From Pyronema omphalodes (taxonomy: Eukaryota > Ascomycota > Pezizomycetes > Pezizales > Pyronemataceae): a stretch of 64,000 nucleotides of DNA. The notes below the pieces were generated by a model, which was given only the letters and a program-made list of their open reading frames with translations, did no database searches and was not told where the DNA came from. The translations under genes were made by a program, and so were the position numbers. Positions 46,001-57,500 of the stretch are shown here, piece after piece. Numbering within the stretch: the stretch's first letter is position 1; the number at the start of each line of letters is the position of its first letter. The stretch covers positions 62,001 to 126,000 of the forward strand of contig JAJJXM010000062.1 in assembly GCA_024516155.1 (NCBI GenBank), read 5' to 3'.

Positions 46001-48275
46001 GTAGGTTATGACAAGGGGACGAAAGACCGTTACATACATAACTTTCCAATGACTATGGGCAGGTACGTTGATTGGTGTGTTCGTCGGAATCTTTAGAGAG
46101 GGATTTAACTTTATAATGGTACTGATCCTTGACTTCTCTAGATAATGACCGGTACAGTCTATGAATGATAGCACCACGAATACACGGAGTGTCGCAACGG
46201 GACGAAATTCAACCCCAAACAACACCGAAATGCAGTTTCGATGCTTTACCCCCAGAGATTGATTGGTCAGAATACAGATGGTGTTAGTAAGATTTCAGTG
46301 CCGGGGTTCCATTATCGCACATCTTACCGAACCTTATACTTTACGAGCTCAATGCACCTTTTTATCAACCCACCGGTTTCACCTGATTACAGGATTAGCG
46401 AATGATCAAGAATTCCACGCAGTAAACCCCGAAACCCCGGCAGACCCACGAAAACAAAAATACAAGTACGACACATCTCTACAACTCGCATCAATTATTA
46501 CATTTCTTACGAAAATTTAAACCTCGATGTTGCGGCTACAAATTCTCTCGATGCGGTACAGGACTTTCAGCACATATTCCCATTTGCAACGAATACACAA
46601 CATTAACTCTGGGAAGCGGAACAAAACGAAGTGATAACTCGGAATTGAAAACTCTCAAAATCTACGGGTTTTGGGGGCCGAATAGGATCAGGTTTTCGGA
46701 TTTACTTTTGGATTTGCTGATGCGGTATCATGGGTGACAGAATGCCACATGTGAGTTACTTTGATTTTGTTTGTTATTTGTTCAATATTGAAATAGCATT
46801 GCTGACTATGGCTAACCTCTGTTAAGTAACGAGGAAACGTGATGACAACTGGGGTTGTCGCAAGCTGCTTTCAAGCCACTCGAGTATGGCTGTGGTTTAT
46901 TGGTTGCCGTTCATGGTCGGTTGAGACATAGAATGTAAGTTTCCCCGAGTGATATGCTTGACTTGTATTTTCTAATGTGTTTTAGGAGTAAATCAAAAAT
47001 AAAAAACTACAGAAGAGCCGAAAAGAAAGCATGGAGAATTGGAAGGAATTTGAAAATCTTATTTCGATGTATTTAGAACTTCAGTTTAATCACTACCTAG
47101 GCAGTAGTAGCCGCCAGTAAAAAACATTTGTAGTGGCATAATTAGAATTATCCGCTGTAACCAACGACCATCCACGTTCTCTCTCTTGGGCTCGATAAAG
47201 ACCAGGGTAAAGCTGGCTATGTGTGAAGGCTTACGTTTGAAGATCTATTACCATGCAATCCAAGGTCAAGCCATGGTAGCTGTTGAAGGTAGTCCCATTA
47301 GCTGGTCGTAGTGGAATTTGCCTTTTTGACAGTCCAGGCTGGGGAAAAACAATGGCTGGAAGTCAAAGATGATCCCATATAAAAACAGAATCGACTATTC
47401 CCGGCTTAGTGGGGCTTCGAGTAGTTTCACTTCAATCATCATCGGCAACAGCCTGCGAGGAATTACCCTCGTGTTTTTCAAAACCTCTCTTTCTACAAAG
47501 AGATTTCTACAAAGGTTATAAACCACGCCCTCTGATTATCTCAGATCATCGGGTATTACTGTTAATCTGAAGAAGCAGGGGCACAAGGATGAATACTTGA
47601 AAGTTGACGGAATCCATGATCGAGTAATTTCACATGTTTGATGAATATTTGGTCGGTTTGGACAACGTCAGACAAGTGATATATGATGATTAAACTCTAG
47701 AATGGAGAGATAGACAATTAATTCATCAATTAAACCAACTATTTAAACGTTCCATCTGCCAGAATTTCTCGGGCATTTCTTTTTTTATACCTTCCGTTGG
47801 AAATCTCGTTAGGTATTCCAAAAGCCATAACAACTTGATGCTCCTGCCGCCATGCTTGATTCAAGCAGCCTGAGATCTAGTTCACAGATTTCATTTCAAG
47901 CCTCATATTTCAAGATTGGGTTCAAGATTGGGTTCAAGATTGGGTTCAAATTTGTATTATTGTTCATCTTGTACATGTATGTACTATAGAATGTAATTTG
48001 GGGGTTTGGTTGCCCCTTATCATCGTTGTACAGCTACGGTGACATTTAACTCCTCCTTTATACAAGTTTAACACTGCTTCGGCAAAACTCCAGAGGGCCC
48101 AGTATCTGTTTTGATTCAACTGAACCCGAACGAGCTCTCCGGGGTGGACGCCTCATTCTAGCCCCTTGACCTTAATCTCAGTAGAATCATCGATACCTAC
48201 CTTCTCATCACCTTCCATCATCTAACTTTCAACAATAACCACTATTACCCTTAACAGGTATTCATATTAATTAAG
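43085..48275. other. 5-kb sparse region, no gene supported
   Basis: A plus-strand frame at 43525-43854 (109 codons) and a minus-strand frame at 46225-45767 (152 codons) lack motifs. I do not call them genes. Repeats seen are a C19 run at 45314-45332 with a matching G8 run at 45367-45374, and three copies of the 12-mer CAAGATTGGGTT at 47911-47946. GT..AG pairs near 46751-46825 and 46935-46984 look intron-like but join no good frame. Confidence 0.4.
47911..47946. repeat. 3 x 12-bp tandem repeat
   Basis: Three exact head-to-tail copies of CAAGATTGGGTT, followed by a diverged fourth start. Confidence 0.9.
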
Positions 48276-48662
48276 ATGCCGCCTTGCTCCCTCTGTAAGA
48301 ACTACCTCGCGCAAGTTCGGGATTGCATCGGGGAAACCCGATTCTGGTAGTGAGTGATTCATGTTTCCATCTACACATTGAACCGATACATGTCTAACAC
48401 AAGGGCAGCTATATGGCGGCGGTTCGATTGTTTCAACGGAACGTAATTAATGAAGATACTCTGAAAGATTTTCTCTTATACCATGTCGGCTTCAGTGAGG
48501 AGCTGATTATCGTCGTCAGCCATTTTGTTGGTGTTCGCCAGGTAAGCTTGTTACACACTCCTACGTACCTATTTGTTGCTGGAGATACTAATGAGTTGGG
48601 TTTCTTAGATTGCTGGTGAATGTGCTGTACCTTTCTGTACTTGGTTGGATTTTATTTTGTAA
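48276..48662 (+). CDS. small three-exon protein with Cys pairs
   Basis: Exons are 48276-48349, 48409-48541 and 48609-48662, giving 86 residues. Introns of 59 and 67 bp have strong donors (GTGAGT, GTAAGC) and acceptors (GGGCAG, TTCTTAG), and the joined frame is uninterrupted. The protein starts MPPCSLCKNYLAQVRDC, has a helical middle (NEDTLKDFLLYHVGFSEEL) and ends IAGECAVPFCTWLDFIL. Two CxxC/CxxxxxC pairs, at the start and end, could bind a metal or form disulphides. No signal peptide is visible. I do not recognise the family. Good splice signals and full frame closure argue that it is real and perhaps lineage-restricted. Confidence 0.55.
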
Positions 48663-49452
48663 TACGGCGTACGCGGATAAACATATCCGCCCTTTTCAAT
48701 GGATTATTTTCTTGTCATTACAATCATCGGTTCCCCATGCAGTTACCGTCAGTTATTGTGTTATTCAAGCAATATTTGACTGTCTAAGTCACCGCGCAGA
48801 CGCTGCAGTCAACTGATTTCCAAATATGCCGACTACCAAATCAACAAGCTCTGTTTTGAGTAACATATAAATCATATACCGGAACCTTTTGAACGTTTGT
48901 AAGATTAGAACTCAGTAAACTAGTCAATACATAGCGCCCTTAGTTATCACGAGATTGATTAACTATATCAGCTCATTTTTGTTGAGCAGACACACCTATC
49001 GATTGAGTTATCAATTTTATTGCTCTGTCTGGCTGGAGAAATCAATGGTTTAACCAGAACCAAATAAACAAGCCCCACACTGAACAGCATAATTAGCAAA
49101 ATTCTGAGAATAACAAAATTCCAAGATTCCCAATCCACCTCCTCCTGTGTAATTGTATTTACGGAGCTGACAAAAATTGTACTGGATACTACTTAGTATC
49201 CCAAAAGCAACTATGCAATGGTATGATGTTAAGAGTGCTTGAAGAAAAACTGTAATCGTAAAGCTCGCTTAGCATTGAATTCTAAATCGACCCATGACAG
49301 CTCAATAGACAAACATCAGGTTCGTGATGGGCCCCCATGTGGCTTGTTATGTATACGGTAGTTCTTCTCAGTGTATTCTTCCCGCTACTACGCTTAATAA
49401 TTCATCAACAATCAACTTCGCGGCACAATTGCATATCACTGATATATCAGTC
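48663..49452. other. intergenic region, no gene seen
   Basis: AT-rich spacer between two small spliced genes; no motif or repeat noted. Confidence 0.4.
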
Positions 49453-50083
49453 ATGTCAAACATCCCCACCTTACACCTTCCTCCCGCTCTTCTCTCTTGT
49501 TCCCCGTCATCCATCTACCTGCGACTCATCAAGGAACACATTGGTGACAACAACGAATATTATGTGTGAGTATCTAAGCTTTCTGATATGAAGTAATTAT
49601 GAGCGATCAACTGACTTCAACAGCTGTCTTCACACTCTCTACATGTATTCCCGTTGTCGATTTGAGCAATCAAAGACTTCCAATAACCTGCGCGACATCC
49701 TCGCCGATAACACTTTGTTTAATCAATTAAAGCACTTGCTTTCCCTTCCTTCCGAGAACCAGTTCATCGGTTCTGAAACTTCTTCAGCTCTTAAATCCGA
49801 TCAGGATATCTACCTCACCATCAAGAATCGTATTTCGGATGGTGAACGTTATAAGGAGTATGCCATGAGGCCAATGAGTTTGCATCGTGTTCTATGTGCT
49901 GACCCGTAGATGGATAGGTTCTTGAAGGTCCATCGGAGATATTTGGAGCTCCAAAATGAGGAGATTAGATTGAGAGAAAGAATGGCCGGGTTTATTGGGG
50001 ATAATGAGGGATTATGGGAGGAGTTTAAAGCATTCTTTTGGAACCCTCTGGATGGGTCAAGGGCTTACGAGCACTACAATTAA
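49453..50083 (+). CDS. hypothetical three-exon helical protein
   Basis: Exons are 49453-49565, 49624-49857 and 49918-50083, giving 170 residues. Intron 1 (58 bp) has GTGAGT and an AACAG acceptor. Intron 2 (60 bp, GTATGC donor, GCTGACC branch, GATAG acceptor) removes an in-frame TAG at 49907-49909, and the frame then runs on to TAA at 50081. The N-terminus is MSNIPTLHLPPALLSC. The rest is helical and charged (SNNLRDILADNTLFNQLKHL, then HRRYLELQNEEIRLRERMAG), ending FKAFFWNPLDGSRAYEHYN. No domain is recognised; there is no signal peptide or membrane span. Without intron 2 the protein would end at residue 126. The conserved-looking 3' frame makes splicing the better model. Confidence 0.55.
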
Positions 50084-50877
50084 TGTGCCGTGTGCTCTTG
50101 CAAAGGGAGTGACTGTTATGACAGGAATCTTGTTATCATTTGAAGCAATTGGGCATGCTAATAGCATTAATCAACGGAGATTGATGAGAATATATTACCC
50201 CTAGATTTTCATATTTTTTTGCGGTTGCTTTGACGGTTGTTGGTATGAACTGATATAAAAGCCGACCAAGAAAATGGAATTCTAAAGAGAATAGAGAAAC
50301 AAAAAAAAGCGACCGCGTTTCCCAACCCATTTACCTCTATTTCTGTTTCTCTCTGTGTAGTACTTGAACCGACCGGGTGACATTCCATGGTTTGTCCTCA
50401 GCCCTTGAATTACGCGAACGCGTTCCAAACATAAACCCCTGCTACAATCTTCTGCCGATATTTCCCTGATTCCCAACCCACAACTGGCACTAGTAAACCG
50501 TCCATTCAGCGCAAAAATTGGCCTCACGGTAATGAACGATTCACTTCATAATTCTACAGTATTTACTCTTTCTAATAAGGATACTGCAATTCACATTACG
50601 CCTAAATAGCCTTGGGCATCGATGTCAAGTTGTTTTTTCCTGCGTGGGCTTGTTAGACCTCGGTCAGCGTATGGTTTAATAATAATAATAACAATAATAG
50701 TCGATATTAACATTTCGTAAATATTTCATAATTTCCATGCTTTGAAGAGAATCACACTATCTTTTCTACCAATGGATAGAGTATCTTAGAGGCTGACCGA
50801 ATATTTGTAAGATATTTCTTTGCAATCCCGATGCTACAGAGTAATACCATCCCTGGTAAAATTCTTGGGCCTCCCTC
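50084..50877. other. intergenic region, no gene seen
   Basis: Spacer with an AATAATAATAATAACAATAATA microsatellite at about 50678-50700 and no supported gene. Confidence 0.4.
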
Positions 50878-50946
50878 ATGATCCGCTCAAGAAATACTGG
50901 ATTTACAGCGACATCCCAAATTCATCCTTCCTACCTCCTCAGGACA

Positions 50947-51195
50947 ATGTCAAGCTCAATAGCAGACTTTGAATTCTTATATAAATGCCAACAAATCTTC
51001 AGATATTACATTTGTACTATGTATGCCCAGAGCAAACGATACGAAGCGCTGTCAGATTTGACTGATAAAGTTGAGTGGAAAGCCGTGGGGTATGAGTTCA
51101 TGAGCTCATGGGGTGGGGGTGTGAGATGCGCAAAACCGATTGCAGCTACAAGCAAGAATCTCTACTTCTTCTATACATCGCCGAGTTTGATCTAA
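50947..51195 (+). pseudogene. ORF ended by a miniature transposon insertion
   Basis: An open frame runs from ATG 50878 (or the more natural MSSSIADFEFLYKCQQ at 50947) to TAA at 51193-51195. The last codons read YFFYTSPSLI and the stop itself is the left TAA target-site copy of the MITE that starts at 51196. The protein is helical with Cys at KCQQ, ICTMY and RCAKP; no family is recognised. The coincidence suggests that the original gene extended further and was truncated by the insertion, although no continuation was identified beyond the element. Confidence 0.3.
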
Positions 51196-51296
51196 GGGCG
51201 CGTTTCGTTACACCGGAAATAGAGATTTTTGGCCTGTTTTCATAGGCAATAATGGGCCAAAATCCATGTTTTCCGGTACAACCAAACGAACCCTAA
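51193..51296. mobile_element. 98-bp fold-back MITE, PIF/Harbinger-like, TAA duplication
   Basis: The element spans 51196-51293 and is flanked by TAA at 51193-51195 and 51294-51296. Its ends are GGGCGCGTTTCGTTACACCG on the left and, on the complementary strand, GGGTTCGTTTGGTTGTACCG on the right. The imperfect complementarity extends about 39 bp inward to TTTTGGCC/GGCCAAAA, leaving a short loop. A 3-bp TWA duplication and GGG(T/C)NCGTTT ends fit PIF/Harbinger-type miniature elements. It has no coding capacity. Confidence 0.75.
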
Positions 51297-51411
51297 AGGT
51301 AGGTATGTACTTACCTACCCAAACACCGCCTTGGCGTTTGCAAGACAGGCCAGCGGTAGACAGAAACACTAGTCACCAGACTTGACCGGGTGACAGCAAA
51401 ATGATTCACTT

Positions 51412-51631
51412 GAGGACTTCCCATCGCTCTATTCTGGGTGGATAGAACAACCTCAACTTCACCCATACAATAGCAATAGAAAATCCGAATAGACGGGGAG
51501 GGGGGGGGGGGGGAGGGGTGGTAGGTACCCCCCTGTCTATCCTAGTGTTCTATTCGCGTTCTATTGAAAAATGTTTTTTTGTGGTGAAACAGGCTCTTCC
51601 GTTCGTTTCTATAGAGCGATGGGAAGTCCTC
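51412..51631. mobile_element. 220-bp MITE with perfect 21-bp terminal inverted repeats
   Basis: The 21 bases at 51412-51432 (GAGGACTTCCCATCGCTC...) are exactly complementary to 51611-51631. Internally there is a second inverted pair (ATAGACGGGG near 51489 and CCCCCTGTCTAT near 51530) around a G-run (51500-51513). Flanking ACT trinucleotides (51408-51410 and 51632-51634) could be a 3-bp duplication if the ends are extended by a base. It has no ORF and is non-autonomous; the superfamily is unclear. Confidence 0.75.
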
Positions 51632-52914
51632 CACTGCCCTCCCCAGGGCCGATAGAGAAACCCACCATACTATTTTCCCACCAAATGTGCATCTTGGGAA
51701 TCAACTCAAAAATACATGAAGCAATGGTTATATTACGGAAGGTCTAGCATTGCAAATGGTGACTACACCACTCATTCTATATGCTCCGTATTCCCACCAG
51801 TGCTGTGCACGCTCACCTATCATCATTGAAGCACAGTATTGTACGTTATTTTCAGCATCGTCGTCTGCATTGGCTGCCCAAATATCACCGTTCACCAATA
51901 TTTTCTTCAATTAACATTCAAGTTTTAATTTTCAAAATATGCCCACCCCTGTTTTTACCTTCATTCATACCGGTGCCATTCAGGGAATGCAAGCCGTCTA
52001 CCTATTCTAACCGTTATTCGCTAACCGCTAGCGTTGAAGCATGACATGGTCCAAACATTATCACGTCATAGAGCCCGGAAGTTGCTCACTTCCGGATTCT
52101 CCGCTGCTGCCGCCTTGAAGCTCCACAGACTGCATTTAGTGCTTAACCTGGTTCCAACTATCATACCCTTCGGAACACTATATTAAGACCTGCCACCCAC
52201 CTTCTCTGCCCAGCCGTATACGGCATAGCAAATCCACGTCATTACAAAGTCCGAACCACAAGTGCAATCAACGGAACCCAGATCGACAGACAGATAAGCG
52301 AAGAAAATCCCTACTAAAACTTATCTATCATATCGATTACCGACACCTGCTTCGTCCCAGTTTCGAGGTACCGAGACTCCTGAACCCAGCATAACCCATC
52401 ATACCGGAACATACCCTAAAACTATACCCGAAGGACGACACCCACACATTCCACACGATAATCGAAAATACACGAGAACTTGAGGTTCATAACTACTAGA
52501 AGTTTATTTTAAACTTCTCAATCCAGTTCGATAACCGATTTCCAAGCGAGTTTATTGAAACGATAACCCATCGAGAGGGAAACAAAAACCCCACCTCCGC
52601 CCTGCGACAACCTTTGCATACCTATCCATCTGATAGGCAAACCATCGGGCTTTAGCCGGATAATGCAAAGTGCCCCTATCGATAGTGGATACATCTGGCT
52701 ATCGACTGCACCTCCTCCATCTCGCGTATACTTTTTCTTCCCCAATACTCTTTGAGCAAGTGGAAGAAACCCCGGAAAGAATAAATCAACCCTAGACGGC
52801 ACTTTCCCTTGTTAACGACACAACTCCAATAAGCTCCGACAAGCTCCACATAACCTTCCATCCCAACACAACCTTCTCACATAATTAAAAAGAAACCTTA
52901 CACAATCTATCACA
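51632..52914. other. intergenic region, no gene seen
   Basis: No supported gene. A C- and A-rich leader-like segment (52850-52914) precedes the small gene at 52915. Confidence 0.4.
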
Positions 52915-53205
52915 ATGTGTATCTTTTGCCCCCCTGCCGAAAGACCCTTCCCGGAGTATTTCAGCACTCTCAACGGTGCATTAATCCAAGCCCAATGGAA
53001 ACGCGAACTTCTCCCGCCGCCTTTACACCCTCGCGAAAAAGCGCGGATCATGCGTGACCTTGAGATGCAACGTACTCTGAAGGCTCTAGGCGTTCAAAAT
53101 GCCATGCTGGAGATGAAAAGGAAGGAGATTAAAGATGAAATGATATTTACGCTTGTGGCATCTATAGTTGTTATGTTTATGGTTTTTGCGGCTATCATGA
53201 CATAG
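52915..53205 (+). CDS. small tail-anchored membrane protein with N-terminal CxxC
   Basis: A 96-residue single-exon ORF starts with ATG in a good context (ATCACAATG). It begins MCIFCPPAERPFPEYF, so a CxxC pair lies next to the start. The middle is a charged amphipathic helix (HPREKARIMRDLEMQRTLKA, then EMKRKEIKDEM), and the protein ends in one hydrophobic span of about 19 residues (IFTLVASIVVMFMVFAAIM) followed by a single Thr and the stop. That topology is typical of tail-anchored proteins of ER or mitochondrial outer membrane, with the helix in the cytosol. No family is recognised. The coding composition and leader make it a credible gene. Confidence 0.6.
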   Translation: MCIFCPPAERPFPEYFSTLNGALIQAQWKRELLPPPLHPREKARIMRDLEMQRTLKALGVQNAMLEMKRKEIKDEMIFTLVASIVVMFMVFAAIMT

Positions 53206-53905
53206 ATAAGGAAGAGGAGAAAATGATGCGGATTAAGATGGTGGAATAGGGATACATAGGGGAAAGTCAGTGGAAGTCTGGTACTTAGCTGATGATAACC
53301 CACACAACATGAAGTAAGAATAAGTAGTGAGAGGTTGCAATGTAATTTTTAGTGTCTAGGCAGAAGATGCAATGAGTATTTGAAGGTGGTAATCGCTGTT
53401 ATTGTATTACAATTAATAAAAGATGCTGTATCATTGATGTTAATTAGAATATATTAAATAGCCCATCCAAATATGCCCATTTTGACCGAGTGAGAAGATT
53501 TTCCCTGTGACTATTTCTGTGCTGAGCTCATATTCGCCAGAATGAGGACAAAGAAAAACACTTCGACACGCTGCAAATTTCCCTTCTTGGTGCTGCATAA
53601 CCTCCCGCTAACTGTGCCTGACAACCGCTGACAGAACATGGTGACGTCATGGCGATAGAACCCATCACAAATAGCTCCGCCGTGAACCCTTAACACAATT
53701 GATCCCATCAGCGCCGTCATATCTGCTTCAAGAAGTGTAAAGAAGTCTCCCCTCTCCCTGCTCTGAGATATCTAGAATTCACGGTAATCAAGAATGCATT
53801 CAAAACTTACCGGTAGTCTAATCCACTACTCAAGAAACCGGGGTTCATAAGCCATCAGTAACATCTTCCTCAACCACTTCACAAGCCTCGAAACATATTC
53901 TGTTC
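53206..53905. other. intergenic region, no gene seen
   Basis: Spacer with AT-rich 3' flank of the tail-anchored protein gene; no motif noted. Confidence 0.4.
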
Positions 53906-54226
53906 TTGTCACTTTATCTAACTGTGAACTTGGGACTATGCGACGCTCAACGAACTTATAACAAAGCTCTCTCTGCAACAGCGCGAAAGACGAAAATAAC
54001 ACTGTCACACGGAGCTCCCCATAGCGCGGAAATGTTACGGGAGCAGGGCTTAGGGCTGGGCCAGGATCCGTGGCTTGGCGGTCCTGCTGACGGCCATGGT
54101 CAGATAGTCGATACTCGGGCGGCTCCCAGAGCTGCAGACATCAAATCATCGCGTACGCCGGGAAACGATGAATCGATGGGATTTTGGGGTAATATTGGTA
54201 GTGGATTATTCAGGAGACTGGTAAGT
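53906..54226 (+). CDS. possible exon of an unidentified gene convergent with SIN3
   Basis: The frame is open from about 53906. A GTAAGT donor-like site follows CTG at 54224-54226; read through, the frame stops at TAG 54230. The first in-frame ATG is 54032 (MLREQGLGLGQDPWLGG), so either the gene starts there or upstream exons are missing. The sequence is polar and Gly-rich and ends SMGFWGNIGSGLFRRL. After an acceptor at 54352 (CTACATAG) the frame stays open for about 50 more codons, but those are basic and AT-rich. The family is unknown. It runs head-on towards the SIN3 3' end at 54578. Confidence 0.3.
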
Positions 54227-54577
54227 ACGTAGAAATCCGTAGTTTCGGTGGTGTCCGCGTTCCGTCTCGACTCGTATTATTCCGCTCCTTCTCCTTGTTT
54301 GGACCAATACCACGTAACGCCATCAAGTCACCTTCGCAACATTCCTACATAGCATATGCACCACAAGTTTCGTACCACGTATCGTATCATTAATCCCTAT
54401 CGAGTGCAAACAAAGCGGCTAAAACAAAAACACACAGACCTCTCTCCAACAAAAAGATACATGAACTCCGTACGTAACAAAACCTTTGACAGAAATAAGT
54501 AAAAAAAAAAACAAAACATGCCTCCACATCCATTCTTTATACTTGTTGCCCTATGATTTAACTATACCTAAACTTGC

Positions 54578-57500
54578 CTAATCCTTCATCTCGACATCCT
54601 CGCCCTCCTCGCCCTCCTTCGCCATCAACGCATCCCAGGCTCGTTGACCCTCCGCATCCACAACGGCAAGCTTAGGTAGAACCTTCTCCCTCCATGCAGC
54701 GCGTCTTCTTTCCCTAGCACCCTTAGGTAGAGGAGTCCAAGCCCTCTGGTCACGAACCAGAGCATCTTCCGTGCCAGGCATAAAGAAAAGACGGTAAGTG
54801 TTGACACAAATACGAACCTCCATATTTTCCCTTGTAACATCACCGCTGAATTTCTGAAGAGGCAAGTCTTTCTCGGCAGGAAGGTTGCGGCGGAGGAAAA
54901 CTTTCTGACATTGGTCCAGGGGAATACCCTCCGTGGGGGAGACCATCATATATGTCTGGATGTAGTAGTTCCACTTCTCGTCTTTCGTCAACTCGGTGGT
55001 AACGGTGGGGGAGTCGCGGGGGACTATGCGGATAGTGGCTGTGGAGGTATCGGTATGCTGTCGTTCATGTTAGCAACTTTCTCCATCAAGCCTTTGTGAG
55101 GGGAAAAATAGATAGACATACCCAGTCTATTCTGAAAAGCTCATCAGCACTGTTCATCATGCCCTCAATTGCCCTTCTGTAAGAGATGAGCTCCTGATAT
55201 TCTCCCCTCTCCCTTGAGTATTCAGTCCTCATTCTGTCCTTCTCAAAACGCAACAAGATATCCGCCGTCTTCTCCTTTTCAGCGCCCTTATCTTTAGAAT
55301 CGCTGGGAATTATCTGTTGGATGAACTTGAGAATTGAGCTGCAGGATTTTTCAATGGTGTAGAGTTTCCATCCCTCTGAAACACAGACGGTACGCAGAGA
55401 TTCTTCAAATCCCGGAAGGTCCATCTCACCCTCCAAGAGCTTCTCGCACATGTCAAGAATCTGGGAGTAGTAGTTGGCAGTAGGGGAGGTATCAGGGAAA
55501 ATCTCCTCAATGCGAGTGGACATGATGTTGAGGTCATGAGCCACCTTGTGCTTCATACGGGCCTCGACGTCCTTGCGGATCTGCGGCTCAGCGTTCTTGA
55601 TACAGGCAAGACGGTCGTACAAGATCTGGAAAGAGCGGAAAAAGCCGTAAATAGTTTGGTTGCAGTAGAGAGTGTAGATGGATCTCTGACTGACAGCACG
55701 CTCCTCAGGCTCGACGGGAGACATGGGAACGGCACCCTGCTTAAGCCCGGTGAGAGTCTTCATAGGGCGAGAGATCCAGGTACCCTCATCCTTTCCTCCA
55801 CGCTCAGAGGAGGGAGAAGTCATCTCGACGTCCTGATCATGAGGCTCTTGAGAGGAGTCACGAGACTGGCCATGGGGAGTCATGGAGCCGTCCTTATCCT
55901 TGCGGAAGGTCTGTTTACCCTTTGAGCGCTTGAGGACGTTACGAAGAAGGTCGGTGTCATGGTCCTGACGACGGCCGGCAGCACGGGCAGAGGGGGATTC
56001 AGCGCCGGCATATACAGAATCATCACCGTCTTCATCGGGGGTCTTGCGGGCAACGGCGTTGACCATGTCTTCAACGTCTCTGTTAGAGATGCCGAAGAAG
56101 AGAGGGATGAAGCTCTTGATGAAACCATCGATCTTTTCACGATCAACAATCGAGAAACCGGTTCCATTTTCAAGGGCAACAGCAAGGAGACGGCTGATGT
56201 CGAGGATGATGCCTTGGTCGTCCATCTTGTACTCGAACTGGTACTCCGGAACAGGAGTGGTGGGAGAAAGACGACGGTTAATCTGTTCATCGCGCTTGGC
56301 AGTAATCTCGGCAACCAAGGACTTGATCTGGAAAAGGCGCTTGTCGTTGGCCTTGATCGTGATACCCTGGTGGTCAAGAGATTTCCAGAAGACTCTGGCG
56401 GTCTGGTCGCGCCAAACCTTCTGCCACTCACGCTGAGCAGCCTTCCATTCTTCGTCCTTCTTCTTGAGACGGTTAAGAACAAGAGGCACTGCGCGGACGG
56501 GGTCATTGTGAAGAGACTCAATAACCTCAATACCGGCATCGCGTCCCCAAACCTTCTTGATAACACGCTGATAGATGGTCTTGCTTTGACCACCCAAACC
56601 TGGCTGAAGGCGGAAGTTTGCCTTCTCGTCGTTGTTCATACTGGCAATGCGCTGAGCAATAGGTTCGAGTAGCTGAATTGTGCGAAGGTTGGCTTCGATG
56701 TTGAAATCATAATCGTGACGCTCTTCTTCAATACGATGTAGGGTATCCTCAAAACTGTTCTTCTTATGCGCGACGAAGCCGGAATCTTCAGACGCCCAGG
56801 TTGGGTGGGATGCCCACTGATCGTTGAGGACCTCATTACACATCTCATCCCGGCCGGAGCAGGGCTTTTGCGCCTCCTGTGTAACGTCAGATTTATGTCT
56901 ATAACACGACAGTGTAGGAACTAACCAATTTAGGCAGCAAGCGGTAACTAGGACCAAGAGCCCTACAAACACTCAAGCGAACCTTGTTTGAGGGCACGGC
57001 AGGAATGTTCATAATCTCTTCCGCGGTTCCATCCCACTGAATGAATCTCTTGAACCACTCAAGCAGCTCGCGGTTACCACTGATGAAGTTTCTAACCTTA
57101 TCATAGAGAGTTGCTTTGTCCATCAAACCTTGAGAAAACAAGTTGAGTAGCTTCAAAAACCTACACAAATAATCATCAGTCCTGCATATGCGTGTTTGTT
57201 ATGCTCTTTACATACTCATTATAAGTCTGTTTGTTGCCGATAAACTTCTTGACTCGGTCAAAGAAAGCAAGCTCCTCGGTGGAAGCCATGGATTGCGTGG
57301 GAAGTGTAATCGGCTCAGGTCTCCATGGAGTCAAGGTTGGCTCAAGGCCGGTGATTTGTTGTTCGATTGTGGGTTTGGGGTGGGTGATCTTATGTCGCTG
57401 CATAGTTAAAAGTTTTAGCCAAAGAGTCACAAACGAAGATATTACGGTGGTTCCGTTGAATAAATATTATACCCAAACAAAGAGATGAACGGGAAGGGCA

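Noticed and set aside
45767..46225. Minus-strand frame of 152 codons
   Set aside because: Thr/Pro-rich with no motif, poor coding texture and no relative that I recognise; length is compatible with chance.
46751..46984. Two intron-like GT..AG intervals
   Set aside because: The exon between them stays open in only one phase for 36 codons and neither flank offers a matching frame or start.
55880..56593. Minus-strand 237-codon frame in another phase
   Set aside because: Ser/Arg/Thr-rich shadow of SIN3 exon 8 without domain content.
55959..56672. Plus-strand 237-codon frame
   Set aside because: It is antisense to the long SIN3 exon, has no motif, and mirrors codon bias of the real gene.
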